A stretch of DNA of 5,941 nt from Deltaproteobacteria bacterium (GTDB lineage: Bacteria; Desulfobacterota; Desulfobaccia; Desulfobaccales; 0-14-0-80-60-11): positions 1 through 5,941 of the forward strand of contig JAKAGH010000207.1 of assembly GCA_021817645.1 (NCBI GenBank), in the 5' to 3' direction. The stretch's first letter is position 1. Every line of letters starts with the position of its first letter. The position numbers were made by a program, and so were the translations under genes. Shown here one piece after another: positions 1-5,941 of the stretch. The notes under the pieces were generated by a model. It did not search any database, had not been told where the DNA came from, and was given only the letters and a program-made list of their open reading frames with translations.

Positions 1-2064
1 GGCCCGGCTGCTTGCAACCCGGAGCCGGTGGCCCCGTTTTTCGACGCCCTGGTCCTGGGAGACGGTGAAGAAGTTATCCTGGAGCTGGCCGCGGCCGTCA
101 AGTCCTGGAGGACCGCCCGGGGTACTCGCCGGGAGTTGTGGCAGGCCCTGGAGGAGATCGACGGGGTTTATGTACCTGCCTTTTTCGAGCCCGTTTTCGA
201 TGAAAACGGACAATTGCGAGAGATTATTCCCAGTGGCCGCCGCCTCGTGGTCCGCAAGCGGGTGCTGGATGATCTGAACCGCATCAGCATCTCGCCCCGG
301 CCGGTGGTGCCTTATTGCCAGATCGTCCATGACCGCCTGCAACTGGAGATCGCCCGGGGCTGCAGCCGGGGCTGCCGCTATTGCCAGGCGGGGATGATCT
401 ACCGGCCCGTCCGGGAAAAAGACCCGGCCAAGGTGGTTTCTTGGGTGGAAGAGGCCCTGGATCACACGGGTTATGAAGACGTCTCTCTGCTTTCCTTGAG
501 CGCCGGGGATTACGGGCCCCTATCCTGGCTGCTGGCCCAACTCATGGACCGGTTGGCCCCCCGGCGGGTGGCCCTGTCTCTGCCGTCGCTCCGGGCCGAT
601 ACCCTGACCCCGGAGATGATGAGCCAGATCAAACGGGTGCGGCGCACCGGCCTCACCCTGGCCCCGGAGGCGGGCAGCGACCGCCTGCGCCGGGTCATCA
701 ACAAGAACCTGTCTGAAGAGACGATCATGCAGGCCGCGGCGCAGGCCTTCGGTTCCGGCTGGCAGCTGCTAAAACTTTATTTCATGATCGGCCTGCCCCG
801 GGAAACTCCGGAGGACCTGGAAGCCATCGCCGGGCTTGCCCGGCAGATTCTCCGGGCCGTGCCCCGGGGCCGCCGGGTTCGCCTCAATCTGACCCTATCC
901 AGCTTTATTCCCAAGGCCCATACGCCCTTCCAGTGGGAGGGCATGGCGGGTCTGGAGGAGAGCCGGAGCCGCCTCCACGCGGTGAAAGACAGGTTGCGCC
1001 ATCCCCAGATGCAGGCCAAATGGAACTCCGCGGCCCAAAGTTGGCTGGAGGGAGTCTTCGCCCGGGGCGACCGCCGCCTGGCCCCGGTACTCCTGGCCGC
1101 GCATCGCCGGGGCTGCCGCCTGGACGCCTGGAGCGAACACCTGCGCCTGGAGCCCTGGAGGGAGGCCTTTCAAGAGGCGGGGGTCGATCCGGATTTTTAC
1201 TTGCGGGAACGGGGGACGGACGAAGTGCTTCCCTGGGATCATCTGGACTCCGGCGTCAGCCGGGAGTTTTTGGCCGCAGAAAGGGACCGGGCCTATCAGG
1301 AGCTGGAGACCCCGGACTGCCGCCGGGCCGGCTGCCAGGACTGCGGCGTCTGCGACCAGCAAGAGGTGGCCCTACGCCTCCAGGAATCGCCCGCGGCGGC
1401 CCCCCCGCCCCCGCCCCAGCCCGAGGGCGGCGCGGCCCAGCCGGTCTGGTACCGCCTCTCTTTCAGCAAAGTGGACGAGGCCCGCTGGCTCAGCCATCTG
1501 GAGCTGATCTCCGCGTTTTACCGCGGCCTGCGCCGAGGGCGCCTGCCCTTGGTCTTCAGCGACGGCTTTCATCCCCTGCCCCGGGTGGCCTTCCACGGAG
1601 CACTGGCCGTGGGGGTGGAGAGCCTGGCCGAATCCCTGGACGTAGAACTGGCTCAACCCTTGGGCGCCCGGGAACTGATGGACCTTCTGAACCCGGTCCT
1701 GCCTCCAGGCATCAAAATTCTCCAGGTCCAGGTTCTCCCCCGGAGGCTGCCGCCGCCCCGGCTGGAGACTGCGGTCTACCAGGTGGAGAGCCCGGAGGCC
1801 GTGTTCGATCCGGGGACGGCTGCCAGCTTTCTCCAGCAGGAAGAGGTCCTGGTGACCCGGCAGCGCCCCAAAAAGGCAGACAAGATCGTCAACCTGCGCG
1901 TCCTGGTGGCCCGGTTGGCAGTGGCTGATGCGCATAATTTGCAGCTAACCCTGCGTTTTCAGGAAAAAGACAACCTGAAAGTGGCCGATGCCCTGGCTGC
2001 CATTTTTCAACTCAATGAAGAGCGAACCAGGGACTTGCGGATTTTGAAATTAAGGAGTAGTTGA
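1..2064 (+). CDS. Radical SAM protein fused to a C-terminal DUF2344 domain (TIGR03960 + TIGR03936 type), 5' truncated
   Basis: The reading frame is open from base 1, so the gene begins upstream. The GTG at 28 is an internal valine codon, because the residues before it (GPAACNPEPV) continue the family's conserved NPEP...FFDA...GDGEE block. 687 residues are visible. By comparison with remembered family members, roughly 150 N-terminal residues, a B12-binding-like region, are missing. The radical SAM motif CSRGCRYC (CX3CX2C; Cys codons at 361, 373 and 382) should bind the 4Fe-4S cluster that cleaves S-adenosylmethionine. The core domain runs to about 1300. A second cluster, CX4CX2CX2C (Cys codons at 1318, 1333, 1342 and 1351), ends this part and could hold an auxiliary Fe-S cluster or zinc. 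A proline-rich linker (about 1396-1440) leads to the DUF2344 domain (about 1447-2050), recognised by YRLSFSK, WLSHLEL, FSDGFHPLPR and GVESLAESLDVEL. In Firmicutes these two parts are usually separate adjacent genes. The reaction and substrate are unknown. The rng gene next door suggests an RNA- or ribosome-related role, which is inference only. Family assignment is firm, function is not. Confidence 0.93.
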   Translation, partial: GPAACNPEPVAPFFDALVLGDGEEVILELAAAVKSWRTARGTRRELWQALEEIDGVYVPAFFEPVFDENGQLREIIPSGRRLVVRKRVLDDLNRISISPRPVVPYCQIVHDRLQLEIARGCSRGCRYCQAGMIYRPVREKDPAKVVSWVEEALDHTGYEDVSLLSLSAGDYGPLSWLLAQLMDRLAPRRVALSLPSLRADTLTPEMMSQIKRVRRTGLTLAPEAGSDRLRRVINKNLSEETIMQAAAQAFGSGWQLLKLYFMIGLPRETPEDLEAIAGLARQILRAVPRGRRVRLNLTLSSFIPKAHTPFQWEGMAGLEESRSRLHAVKDRLRHPQMQAKWNSAAQSWLEGVFARGDRRLAPVLLAAHRRGCRLDAWSEHLRLEPWREAFQEAGVDPDFYLRERGTDEVLPWDHLDSGVSREFLAAERDRAYQELETPDCRRAGCQDCGVCDQQEVALRLQESPAAAPPPPPQPEGGAAQPVWYRLSFSKVDEARWLSHLELISAFYRGLRRGRLPLVFSDGFHPLPRVAFHGALAVGVESLAESLDVELAQPLGARELMDLLNPVLPPGIKILQVQVLPRRLPPPRLETAVYQVESPEAVFDPGTAASFLQQEEVLVTRQRPKKADKIVNLRVLVARLAVADAHNLQLTLRFQEKDNLKVADALAAIFQLNEERTRDLRILKLRSS

Positions 2065-2065
2065 A

Positions 2066-2094
2066 GGGAAGGGAAGGGTAAATTATCGAAGGGG
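2066..2094 (+). other. G-run cluster just after the radical SAM gene
   Basis: Directly after the TGA stop (2062-2064) come three GGG runs separated by AA (2066-2068, 2071-2073, 2076-2078), then a GGGG at 2091-2094 after a 12-base spacer. The spacing would permit a two-tier-to-three-tier G-quadruplex in DNA or mRNA, but the long last loop makes it weak. It may simply be purine-rich low-complexity sequence. There is no inverted repeat followed by a T run here, so it is not an intrinsic terminator. Confidence 0.3.
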
Positions 2095-2118
2095 AAAAAG
2101 AGAAAAGCCCATTTCTTG

Positions 2119-2313
2119 ACAGGTTGTTGAAAAACTTCCAATGAAAATTCGAGGCCTCATAGAAAACCAAAGGTTTCTAAAGTCCCCCTTTGGGAAAGGG
2201 GGATTTAGGGGGATTTCGGGCGCTGATCAAATCCCCCCTAACCCCCCTCTTTCAAAGGGGGGGATAAAAAATCCCTATAGCCAGGCCAGAATTTGCATTT
2301 TTCAACGGGCTGT
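2119..2313. repeat. 195-bp imperfect palindromic element, MITE-like
   Basis: Almost the whole gap before rng is one inverted repeat. The outer 16 bases at 2119-2134 (ACAGGTTGTTGAAAAA) match the reverse complement of 2298-2313 (TTTTTCAACGGGCTGT) at 13 of 16 positions. Further in, 2142-2162 pairs imperfectly with 2275-2297, sharing the AAATTC, GGCC and ATAG blocks. The central arms, 2183-2216 and 2229-2265, are C/G-run segments that pair around a 12-base loop (2217-2228). There is no transposase and no credible coding capacity. A frame crossing 2141-2374 exists only because the repeat lacks stops in that frame. Terminal inverted repeats plus a folded non-coding core are typical of miniature inverted-repeat elements. 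C/G-run palindromes of this look are common between genes in Deltaproteobacteria, cyanobacteria and metagenomes. I could not identify a clear target-site duplication. If transcribed, it would form a long hairpin upstream of rng. Confidence 0.75.
2184..2202 (+). repeat. Nested perfect 8-bp hairpin inside the left arm of the palindrome
   Basis: CCCCCTTT (2184-2191) and AAAGGGGG (2195-2202) are exact reverse complements around a GGG loop. The corresponding part of the right arm (2242-2263) can form a similar but imperfect C-run/G-run hairpin. Each arm can therefore fold on itself as well as pair with the other arm, giving two alternative structures: a cruciform-like pair of small hairpins or one long stem. 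No T run follows, so it does not look like an intrinsic terminator. Confidence 0.65.
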
Positions 2314-2331
2314 TTTTCTATACTTTTCCCC

Positions 2332-2340
2332 TGATAGAAT
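2332..2340 (+). promoter_or_regulatory. Candidate extended -10 promoter element for rng
   Basis: TG at 2332-2333, one base, then TAGAAT at 2335-2340 fits an extended -10 box. It sits 33 bases before the rng ATG, so a transcript starting near 2347 would have a leader of about 27 bases. The region at the -35 distance (about 2312-2317) is T-rich with no good TTGACA match. An alternative -10, TATACT, lies at 2319-2324. Both lie just downstream of the palindromic element, so rng could be transcribed independently of the upstream gene. This is inspection only. Confidence 0.35.
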
Positions 2341-2373
2341 AATCACTACCGTTTTCCACCCATCGATTCCATA

Positions 2374-3912
2374 ATGGCTAACTTATTACTTATAAGCGTC
2401 GCGGAGTGTGACACCCGGGTAGCCGTGGTGGAAGAGGGACGACTGGCGGAATTTTTTCTGGAGCGCCATTCCCAGAGTGACCCCACCGGCAATATTTATA
2501 AGGGCCGGGTGGCCAAGGTCCTGCCCGGTTTGGGTGCGGCCTTTATCGACGCCGGCTTGAGCCGCCCGGGTTATCTCTTCGTGGAAGAGGTCTCCGACCG
2601 CCTGGATGATTTTTTTAATTTTTGGTTGAAAGATGAGCAGCTGGAATCAGCCCTGGCCCCCGATTCTCCTCCCCGGCGTCTGCCGCCTGCGCCCATCGAA
2701 GACCTCCTCCACGAGGGCCAGGAGATTTTAGTGCAGGTATTCCGCGGGCCTATGGGGGATAAAGGGGCGCGCTTGACCACCCATATCAGCCTGCCGGGCC
2801 ATTACCTGGTCTTTATGCCCAATATTACGCACGTGGGGGTCTCCCGGCGGATCCCTGATGAGGGGGAGCGCAATCGTCTGAAAGCAGTATTGGAGGAGCT
2901 GAAAATTCCGGCAGGCGGGCTGATCGCCCGGACTGCCAGCCAGGGGCAAAGTTTGCCCACGCTGGCCCGGGAGCGGGATTATCTGCTGAATCTGTGGCAA
3001 ACCATCAAGAAGAAAAAAGAGACCGCCTCGCCTCCGGCCCTGCTGCACCAGGATTATGAGGCGGCCCGGCGGGTGGTGCGGGAATTGATCGGCCCGGAGA
3101 TCGACCGCATTATCGTGGATGATGCCGCCACCCACGAGCAGATCGGGCGCTATCTGGAATCATGGAGCCCTCTCTATCTCAATCGGCTGGAATTTTATGA
3201 CCAGCCCGAATCCATCTTCAGCCATTTCGGGCTGGAGATCGATTGGAAAAAGCTGCTGACCCCCCGGGTCTGGCTGAAAAGCGGCGGTTACCTGATGTTC
3301 GACACCACCGAGGCCCTGACCACCATCGACGTCAATACCGGCCGGTTCGTGGGCCGGCATCAGTTCCAGGAAACGGTCCTCAAAACCGATCTGGAGGCCG
3401 CCAGGGAGATCGCCCGGCAACTGCGGCTGCGCAATATCGGGGGCCTCATCGTCATCGACTTCATCGACCTGGAAAATGCGGCCCACCGGGAGCAGGTGCA
3501 GCAAACCCTGGTGGAGGCCTGCAAACGGGACCGGGCCAAGACTACCATCCTGCCCATGTCCAGCCTGGGGCTGGTGGAGATGACCCGGCAACGGGTGCGG
3601 GACAGCCTGTCGCAAACGGCTACCGAACTCTGCGGCTGCTGCGGCGGCCTGGGGAGAACGCTCACCCCCTTGACCGTGGCCCATGACCTGCTGCGCCAAT
3701 TAGCCGGAGAGGCCCAGGAATTTCCCGGCGCCCACCTCCTGGTCAGCGTCCATCCCCAGGTGGCCGCGATCCTGAAGGAAGAAGGAGAACACCTGATCAA
3801 CGGCCTGAGCGCGGCCCACCAGGTGAAAATCGCCATTTCCGAACACCCCCTTTTCCCCCGGGAACATTTCGAAATCCAAAGAGAGTTTGGAGGAGATGGG
3901 GGGGAAGCTTAA
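2374..3912 (+). CDS. rng: Ribonuclease E/G family endoribonuclease (RNase G-like)
   Basis: 512 residues, close to E. coli RNase G (489) and lacking the long C-terminal degradosome scaffold of RNase E. It should cut single-stranded AU-rich RNA in the cytoplasm, in mRNA decay and rRNA maturation. Visible in order: the S1 domain starting around GNIYKGRV (39-46), with a family-variable insertion of about 18 residues (roughly 75-105, rich in Asp, Pro and Arg) compared with E. coli RNase E; the 5'-monophosphate sensor pair Arg186-Thr187 (LIARTA), equivalent to E. coli R169-T170; the DNase I-like catalytic region with Asp319 and Asn321 (TIDVNTG) and Asp362 (LIVIDFIDL), matching E. coli D303, N305 and D346; and the Zn-link CxxC at Cys420/Cys423. 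The spacings 319-362-420 equal the E. coli spacings 303-346-404. All key residues are present, so it should be active. ATG 2374 is the earliest possible start, because in-frame TGA (2332) and TAG (2335) codons lie upstream with no other start between. No Shine-Dalgarno sequence is seen before it. Confidence 0.97.
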   Translation: MANLLLISVAECDTRVAVVEEGRLAEFFLERHSQSDPTGNIYKGRVAKVLPGLGAAFIDAGLSRPGYLFVEEVSDRLDDFFNFWLKDEQLESALAPDSPPRRLPPAPIEDLLHEGQEILVQVFRGPMGDKGARLTTHISLPGHYLVFMPNITHVGVSRRIPDEGERNRLKAVLEELKIPAGGLIARTASQGQSLPTLARERDYLLNLWQTIKKKKETASPPALLHQDYEAARRVVRELIGPEIDRIIVDDAATHEQIGRYLESWSPLYLNRLEFYDQPESIFSHFGLEIDWKKLLTPRVWLKSGGYLMFDTTEALTTIDVNTGRFVGRHQFQETVLKTDLEAAREIARQLRLRNIGGLIVIDFIDLENAAHREQVQQTLVEACKRDRAKTTILPMSSLGLVEMTRQRVRDSLSQTATELCGCCGGLGRTLTPLTVAHDLLRQLAGEAQEFPGAHLLVSVHPQVAAILKEEGEHLINGLSAAHQVKIAISEHPLFPREHFEIQREFGGDGGEA

Positions 3913-3971
3913 CTGCCGCCTCACTTAATAGTTTATCAATGGCAGCCAAAAAATAATTTTCCGTAAATTTA

Positions 3972-3980
3972 TGCTATCTT
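3972..3980 (+). promoter_or_regulatory. Weak candidate extended -10 element upstream of selB
   Basis: TG at 3972-3973, one base, then TATCTT at 3975-3980 resembles an extended -10 box, 43 bases before the selB ATG. It follows an AT-rich tract (about 3948-3972) that could act as an UP-like element. No -35 box of quality is seen at the right distance. selB could equally be read through from rng, since no convincing terminator separates them. Confidence 0.25.
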
Positions 3981-3987
3981 TGCTCAA

Positions 3988-4009
3988 CTTTGAACCTTGA
4001 ACTTCGAAC
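3988..4009 (+). repeat. Short GAAC tandem repeat before selB
   Basis: Three near-identical units, CTTTGAAC (3988-3995), CTTGAAC (3996-4002) and TTCGAAC (4003-4009), lie head to tail and end 14 bases before the selB start. The last contains the palindrome TTCGAA. Similar GAAC-rich strings occur between genes in Deltaproteobacteria-like genomes as I recall them, so this may be a fragment of a dispersed repeat rather than a regulator site. Confidence 0.45.
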
Positions 4010-4023
4010 CTGGTAACTGACCT

Positions 4024-5941
4024 ATGACAACCGCACCCATCATTCTGGGCACCGCCGGCCACATCGACCATGGCAAGAGTTCGCTGATCAAGGCCCTCAC
4101 CGGTATCGATCCGGACCGCCTGAAGGAGGAGAAGCTCCGGGGCATCACCATTGAATTGGGTTTTGCCTATCTCACCCTCCCCAGCGGCCAGCGCCTGGGG
4201 ATCGTGGATGTGCCGGGGCATGAGCGGTTTGTGCGCCACATGGTGGCCGGGGCCAGCGGCATGGACCTGGTGGCCCTGGTCATTGCCGCGGATGAAGGGG
4301 TGATGCCCCAAACCCGGGAACACCTGGAAATCTGCGAACTCCTGCACGTGAAGAAGGGCCTGGTGGTCCTCACCAAGACGGACATGGTGGAGGAGGACTG
4401 GCTGGATCTGGTGGCCGAAGAGACCCGGGAGGCCCTGAAGGGCACCTTTTTGGAGGACGCGCCCATTTTGCGTTTCTCCGCAGTTACCAAAGCAGGCAAA
4501 GAAGAATTGCTGGCCGCGCTCTCGGACCTGGCCGCGGAAGTGGCGCCCAAACCGGGCCGGGGCATCTTCCGCCTGCCCATCGACCGGGTATTTACCATCA
4601 AGGGCTTCGGCACGGTGGTCACCGGCACCGCGGGCTCCGGGGCGCTGAAGGTGGGGGACGCGGTCATGGTCTATCCCCCGGGCTACAAGGCCCGGGTGCG
4701 GGGGCTCCAGGTGCACGGCCAATCCGTGGAAGAGGCCCTGGCGGGCAACCGCGCCGCAGTTAACCTCCAGGGTTTGGAACGGGAAGAGGTGGAGCGGGGC
4801 ATGGTGGTGGCCCCGCCGGGCACTTTGATCCCCACCCGCCGCCTGGACGCGTTTCTGGAGATTTTGTCCAGCGCGCCCCGGGCCCTGAAACACCGCCAGG
4901 CAGTGCGGCTGCACACCGGCACCAGCGAGTCCGTGGCCATGCCGCTCTTACTGGATGCGGACGAACTGCCTCCGGGAGGCGCGGGCTACGTGCAGTTTTT
5001 CCTGCGAGAGCCCCTGGCCTTGAAGCCCGGAGACCGCTTCGTCATCCGCAGTTTCTCCCCGGCCTTCACCTGGGGGGGCGGCCAGTTTCTCCACGTCAGC
5101 CCGTCCCGGCACAAGCGCAATCAGGCCGCGGTCCTGGAAGGCCTGAAGATTTTGCAGCAAGGCTCGCCCGAGGACATACTGCGCTTCCATCTCCGGGAAG
5201 CCGGAGCCGCGGGCCGCTCCCGGGAGGAACTTTTGGCCCTGCTCCCCTGGGACGGTCAGGAATTGGACGGCCTGATTAACGGCCTCAAAAATAAGGGGGA
5301 ATGCCTCCCCTACGACCCGGAAAACCAGCGTTTTCTCCTGGCGTCTACGGCCAAGGAGTTGGAGGAGGAAATCTGCCGGCAGCTCTCGGACTACCATCGG
5401 CAGAACCCCTTAAAATCCGGCCTGTCCAAAGAAGAGCTGCGCCGCAAGCTGCCGCCCCAGATGGAAGTGCGCCTCTTCAATTACCTGCTGAACCGTCTGG
5501 TTAAAGGCCAACGCATCGCCCTGGACCAGGACCTGGTGCGCCTGGCCGCACATAAGGTGCAGTTCGCGGGCGCCCAGGAAGACCTGTCCCAAAAATTGGA
5601 AGACCTTTACCTCCGGGGGCAGCTCTCCCCGCCCACCCTGAAAGAGGTGGAAGCCGCGCTGCACACGCCCGTCAAACAGATCCAGGTCCTCTTGCAAGTC
5701 CTCACCCGCCAGGGCCGCGTGGTGAAGGTCAAGGAAGACCTCTACTTCCATCAGGAGGCCATCAATGGGCTCAAAGCGTTGCTGGTGGATTTCCTGAAGA
5801 AGAATAAAGAAATCACCGTCATCCAGTTCAAAGACCTGACCCAGGTCTCCCGGAAATTCGCCATCCCGCTGCTGGAATATTTTGATACGGCCCGGACCAC
5901 CGTGCGGGTGGGCGACGCCCGGAGATTACGGGAAGGGGCGT
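4024..5941 (+). CDS. selB: Selenocysteine-specific translation elongation factor SelB, 3' end at window edge
   Basis: 639 codons are visible, and the frame is open to the edge. SelB carries Sec-tRNA(Sec) to the ribosome and binds the SECIS hairpin in selenoprotein mRNA so that UGA is read as selenocysteine. GTPase motifs: G1 GHIDHGKS (12-19), G2 around Thr42 (RGITIELGF, the SelB signature), G3 DVPGH (62-66), G4 TKTD (117-120), G5 Ser152-Ala153. EF-Tu-like domains II and III follow, including RLPIDRVFTIKGFGTVVTGT. The region from about residue 366 (KRNQAAVLEGL) to the end is the tandem winged-helix domain IV that binds SECIS RNA. The visible length already matches known SelB proteins (614 in E. 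coli, about 634 in Moorella). The final base is T, compatible with the first base of a stop, so little is missing. ATG 4024 is well fixed, because an in-frame TGA lies at 4018-4020. No Shine-Dalgarno sequence precedes it. It lies 111 bases after rng. selA, selC and selD are not in the window. Confidence 0.97.
   Translation, partial: MTTAPIILGTAGHIDHGKSSLIKALTGIDPDRLKEEKLRGITIELGFAYLTLPSGQRLGIVDVPGHERFVRHMVAGASGMDLVALVIAADEGVMPQTREHLEICELLHVKKGLVVLTKTDMVEEDWLDLVAEETREALKGTFLEDAPILRFSAVTKAGKEELLAALSDLAAEVAPKPGRGIFRLPIDRVFTIKGFGTVVTGTAGSGALKVGDAVMVYPPGYKARVRGLQVHGQSVEEALAGNRAAVNLQGLEREEVERGMVVAPPGTLIPTRRLDAFLEILSSAPRALKHRQAVRLHTGTSESVAMPLLLDADELPPGGAGYVQFFLREPLALKPGDRFVIRSFSPAFTWGGGQFLHVSPSRHKRNQAAVLEGLKILQQGSPEDILRFHLREAGAAGRSREELLALLPWDGQELDGLINGLKNKGECLPYDPENQRFLLASTAKELEEEICRQLSDYHRQNPLKSGLSKEELRRKLPPQMEVRLFNYLLNRLVKGQRIALDQDLVRLAAHKVQFAGAQEDLSQKLEDLYLRGQLSPPTLKEVEAALHTPVKQIQVLLQVLTRQGRVVKVKEDLYFHQEAINGLKALLVDFLKKNKEITVIQFKDLTQVSRKFAIPLLEYFDTARTTVRVGDARRLREGA

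Noticed and set aside
895..1362. Minus-strand open frame opposite the radical SAM gene
   Set aside because: It is a shadow frame of low-complexity composition without recognisable domains. The opposite strand carries the conserved protein.
933..1928. 331-codon + strand open frame inside the radical SAM gene
   Set aside because: It is extremely Pro/Gly/Arg/Ala-rich, as expected from an alternative frame of GC-rich DNA, and it lies wholly within a gene with clear family motifs.
2116..2121. Perfect TTGACA as a -35 box
   Set aside because: No TATAAT-like hexamer lies 16-19 bases downstream (bases 2138-2146 give nothing close), and it overlaps the outer end of the palindrome, so it is probably chance.
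2184..2265. Palindrome core as an intrinsic terminator for the radical SAM gene
   Set aside because: Stems are strong, but no T run follows either hairpin on the + strand, and the fold extends to paired ends on both sides, which fits a repeat element better.
2141..2374. Open frame of 77 codons between the radical SAM gene and rng
   Set aside because: It runs straight through the palindromic element, has the repeat's translated C/G-run signature (PPLSKGG-like), no SD sequence and no family resemblance, and ends overlapping the rng ATG. It is a translated repeat, not a gene.
3913..3945. CTGCC/GGCAG inverted repeat as an rng terminator
   Set aside because: Only five base pairs around a 23-base loop, and what follows is an A-rich rather than T-rich tract, so it does not meet the form of an intrinsic terminator.
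3925..4914. 329-codon minus-strand open frame opposite selB
   Set aside because: It is His/Gln/Gly-rich antisense shadow with no motifs. The + strand encodes intact SelB GTPase motifs over the same bases.

Overview
The window is a GC-rich, gene-dense piece of bacterial chromosome. All three genes are on the + strand: the 3' part of a fused radical SAM / DUF2344 protein, a complete RNase E/G-family endoribonuclease (rng), and a nearly complete selenocysteine-specific elongation factor (selB). The pairing of a radical SAM/DUF2344 protein with an RNase E/G gene is a known conserved neighbourhood in anaerobic Firmicutes and Deltaproteobacteria/Desulfobacterota. The fused form, the presence of selB, the high GC and the style of the intergenic repeats suggest an anaerobic Desulfobacterota-like bacterium. 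That taxonomic guess is inference and is not proven by the window.

Layout: 1-2064 is the radical SAM/DUF2344 gene, whose true start lies upstream of the window. 2065-2373 is a 309-base AT-richer gap. Most of it is one long imperfect palindrome with matching ends (2119-2313), which looks like a non-coding miniature mobile element or dispersed palindromic repeat. 2374-3912 is rng. 3913-4023 is a 111-base gap holding an AT-rich stretch, a weak promoter-like site and a short GAAC tandem repeat. 4024-5941 is selB, which runs off the right edge but probably lacks only its stop codon and at most a few residues.

How the genes relate: rng should act in mRNA decay and rRNA processing. The upstream radical SAM protein is of unknown chemistry but travels with rng in many genomes, which hints at a role in RNA or ribosome biology. 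selB delivers Sec-tRNA to recoded UGA codons and implies that the genome makes selenoproteins (selA, selC and selD must lie elsewhere). The genes are co-directional, but the gaps of 309 and 111 bases and the palindrome make a single simple operon uncertain.

I see no CRISPR array, tRNA or rRNA, transposase, toxin-antitoxin pair, defence gene or clearly new system. The items most worth a second look are the palindromic element just upstream of rng, the radical SAM/DUF2344 fusion with its second cysteine cluster, and the absence of a recognisable Shine-Dalgarno sequence before both complete starts.
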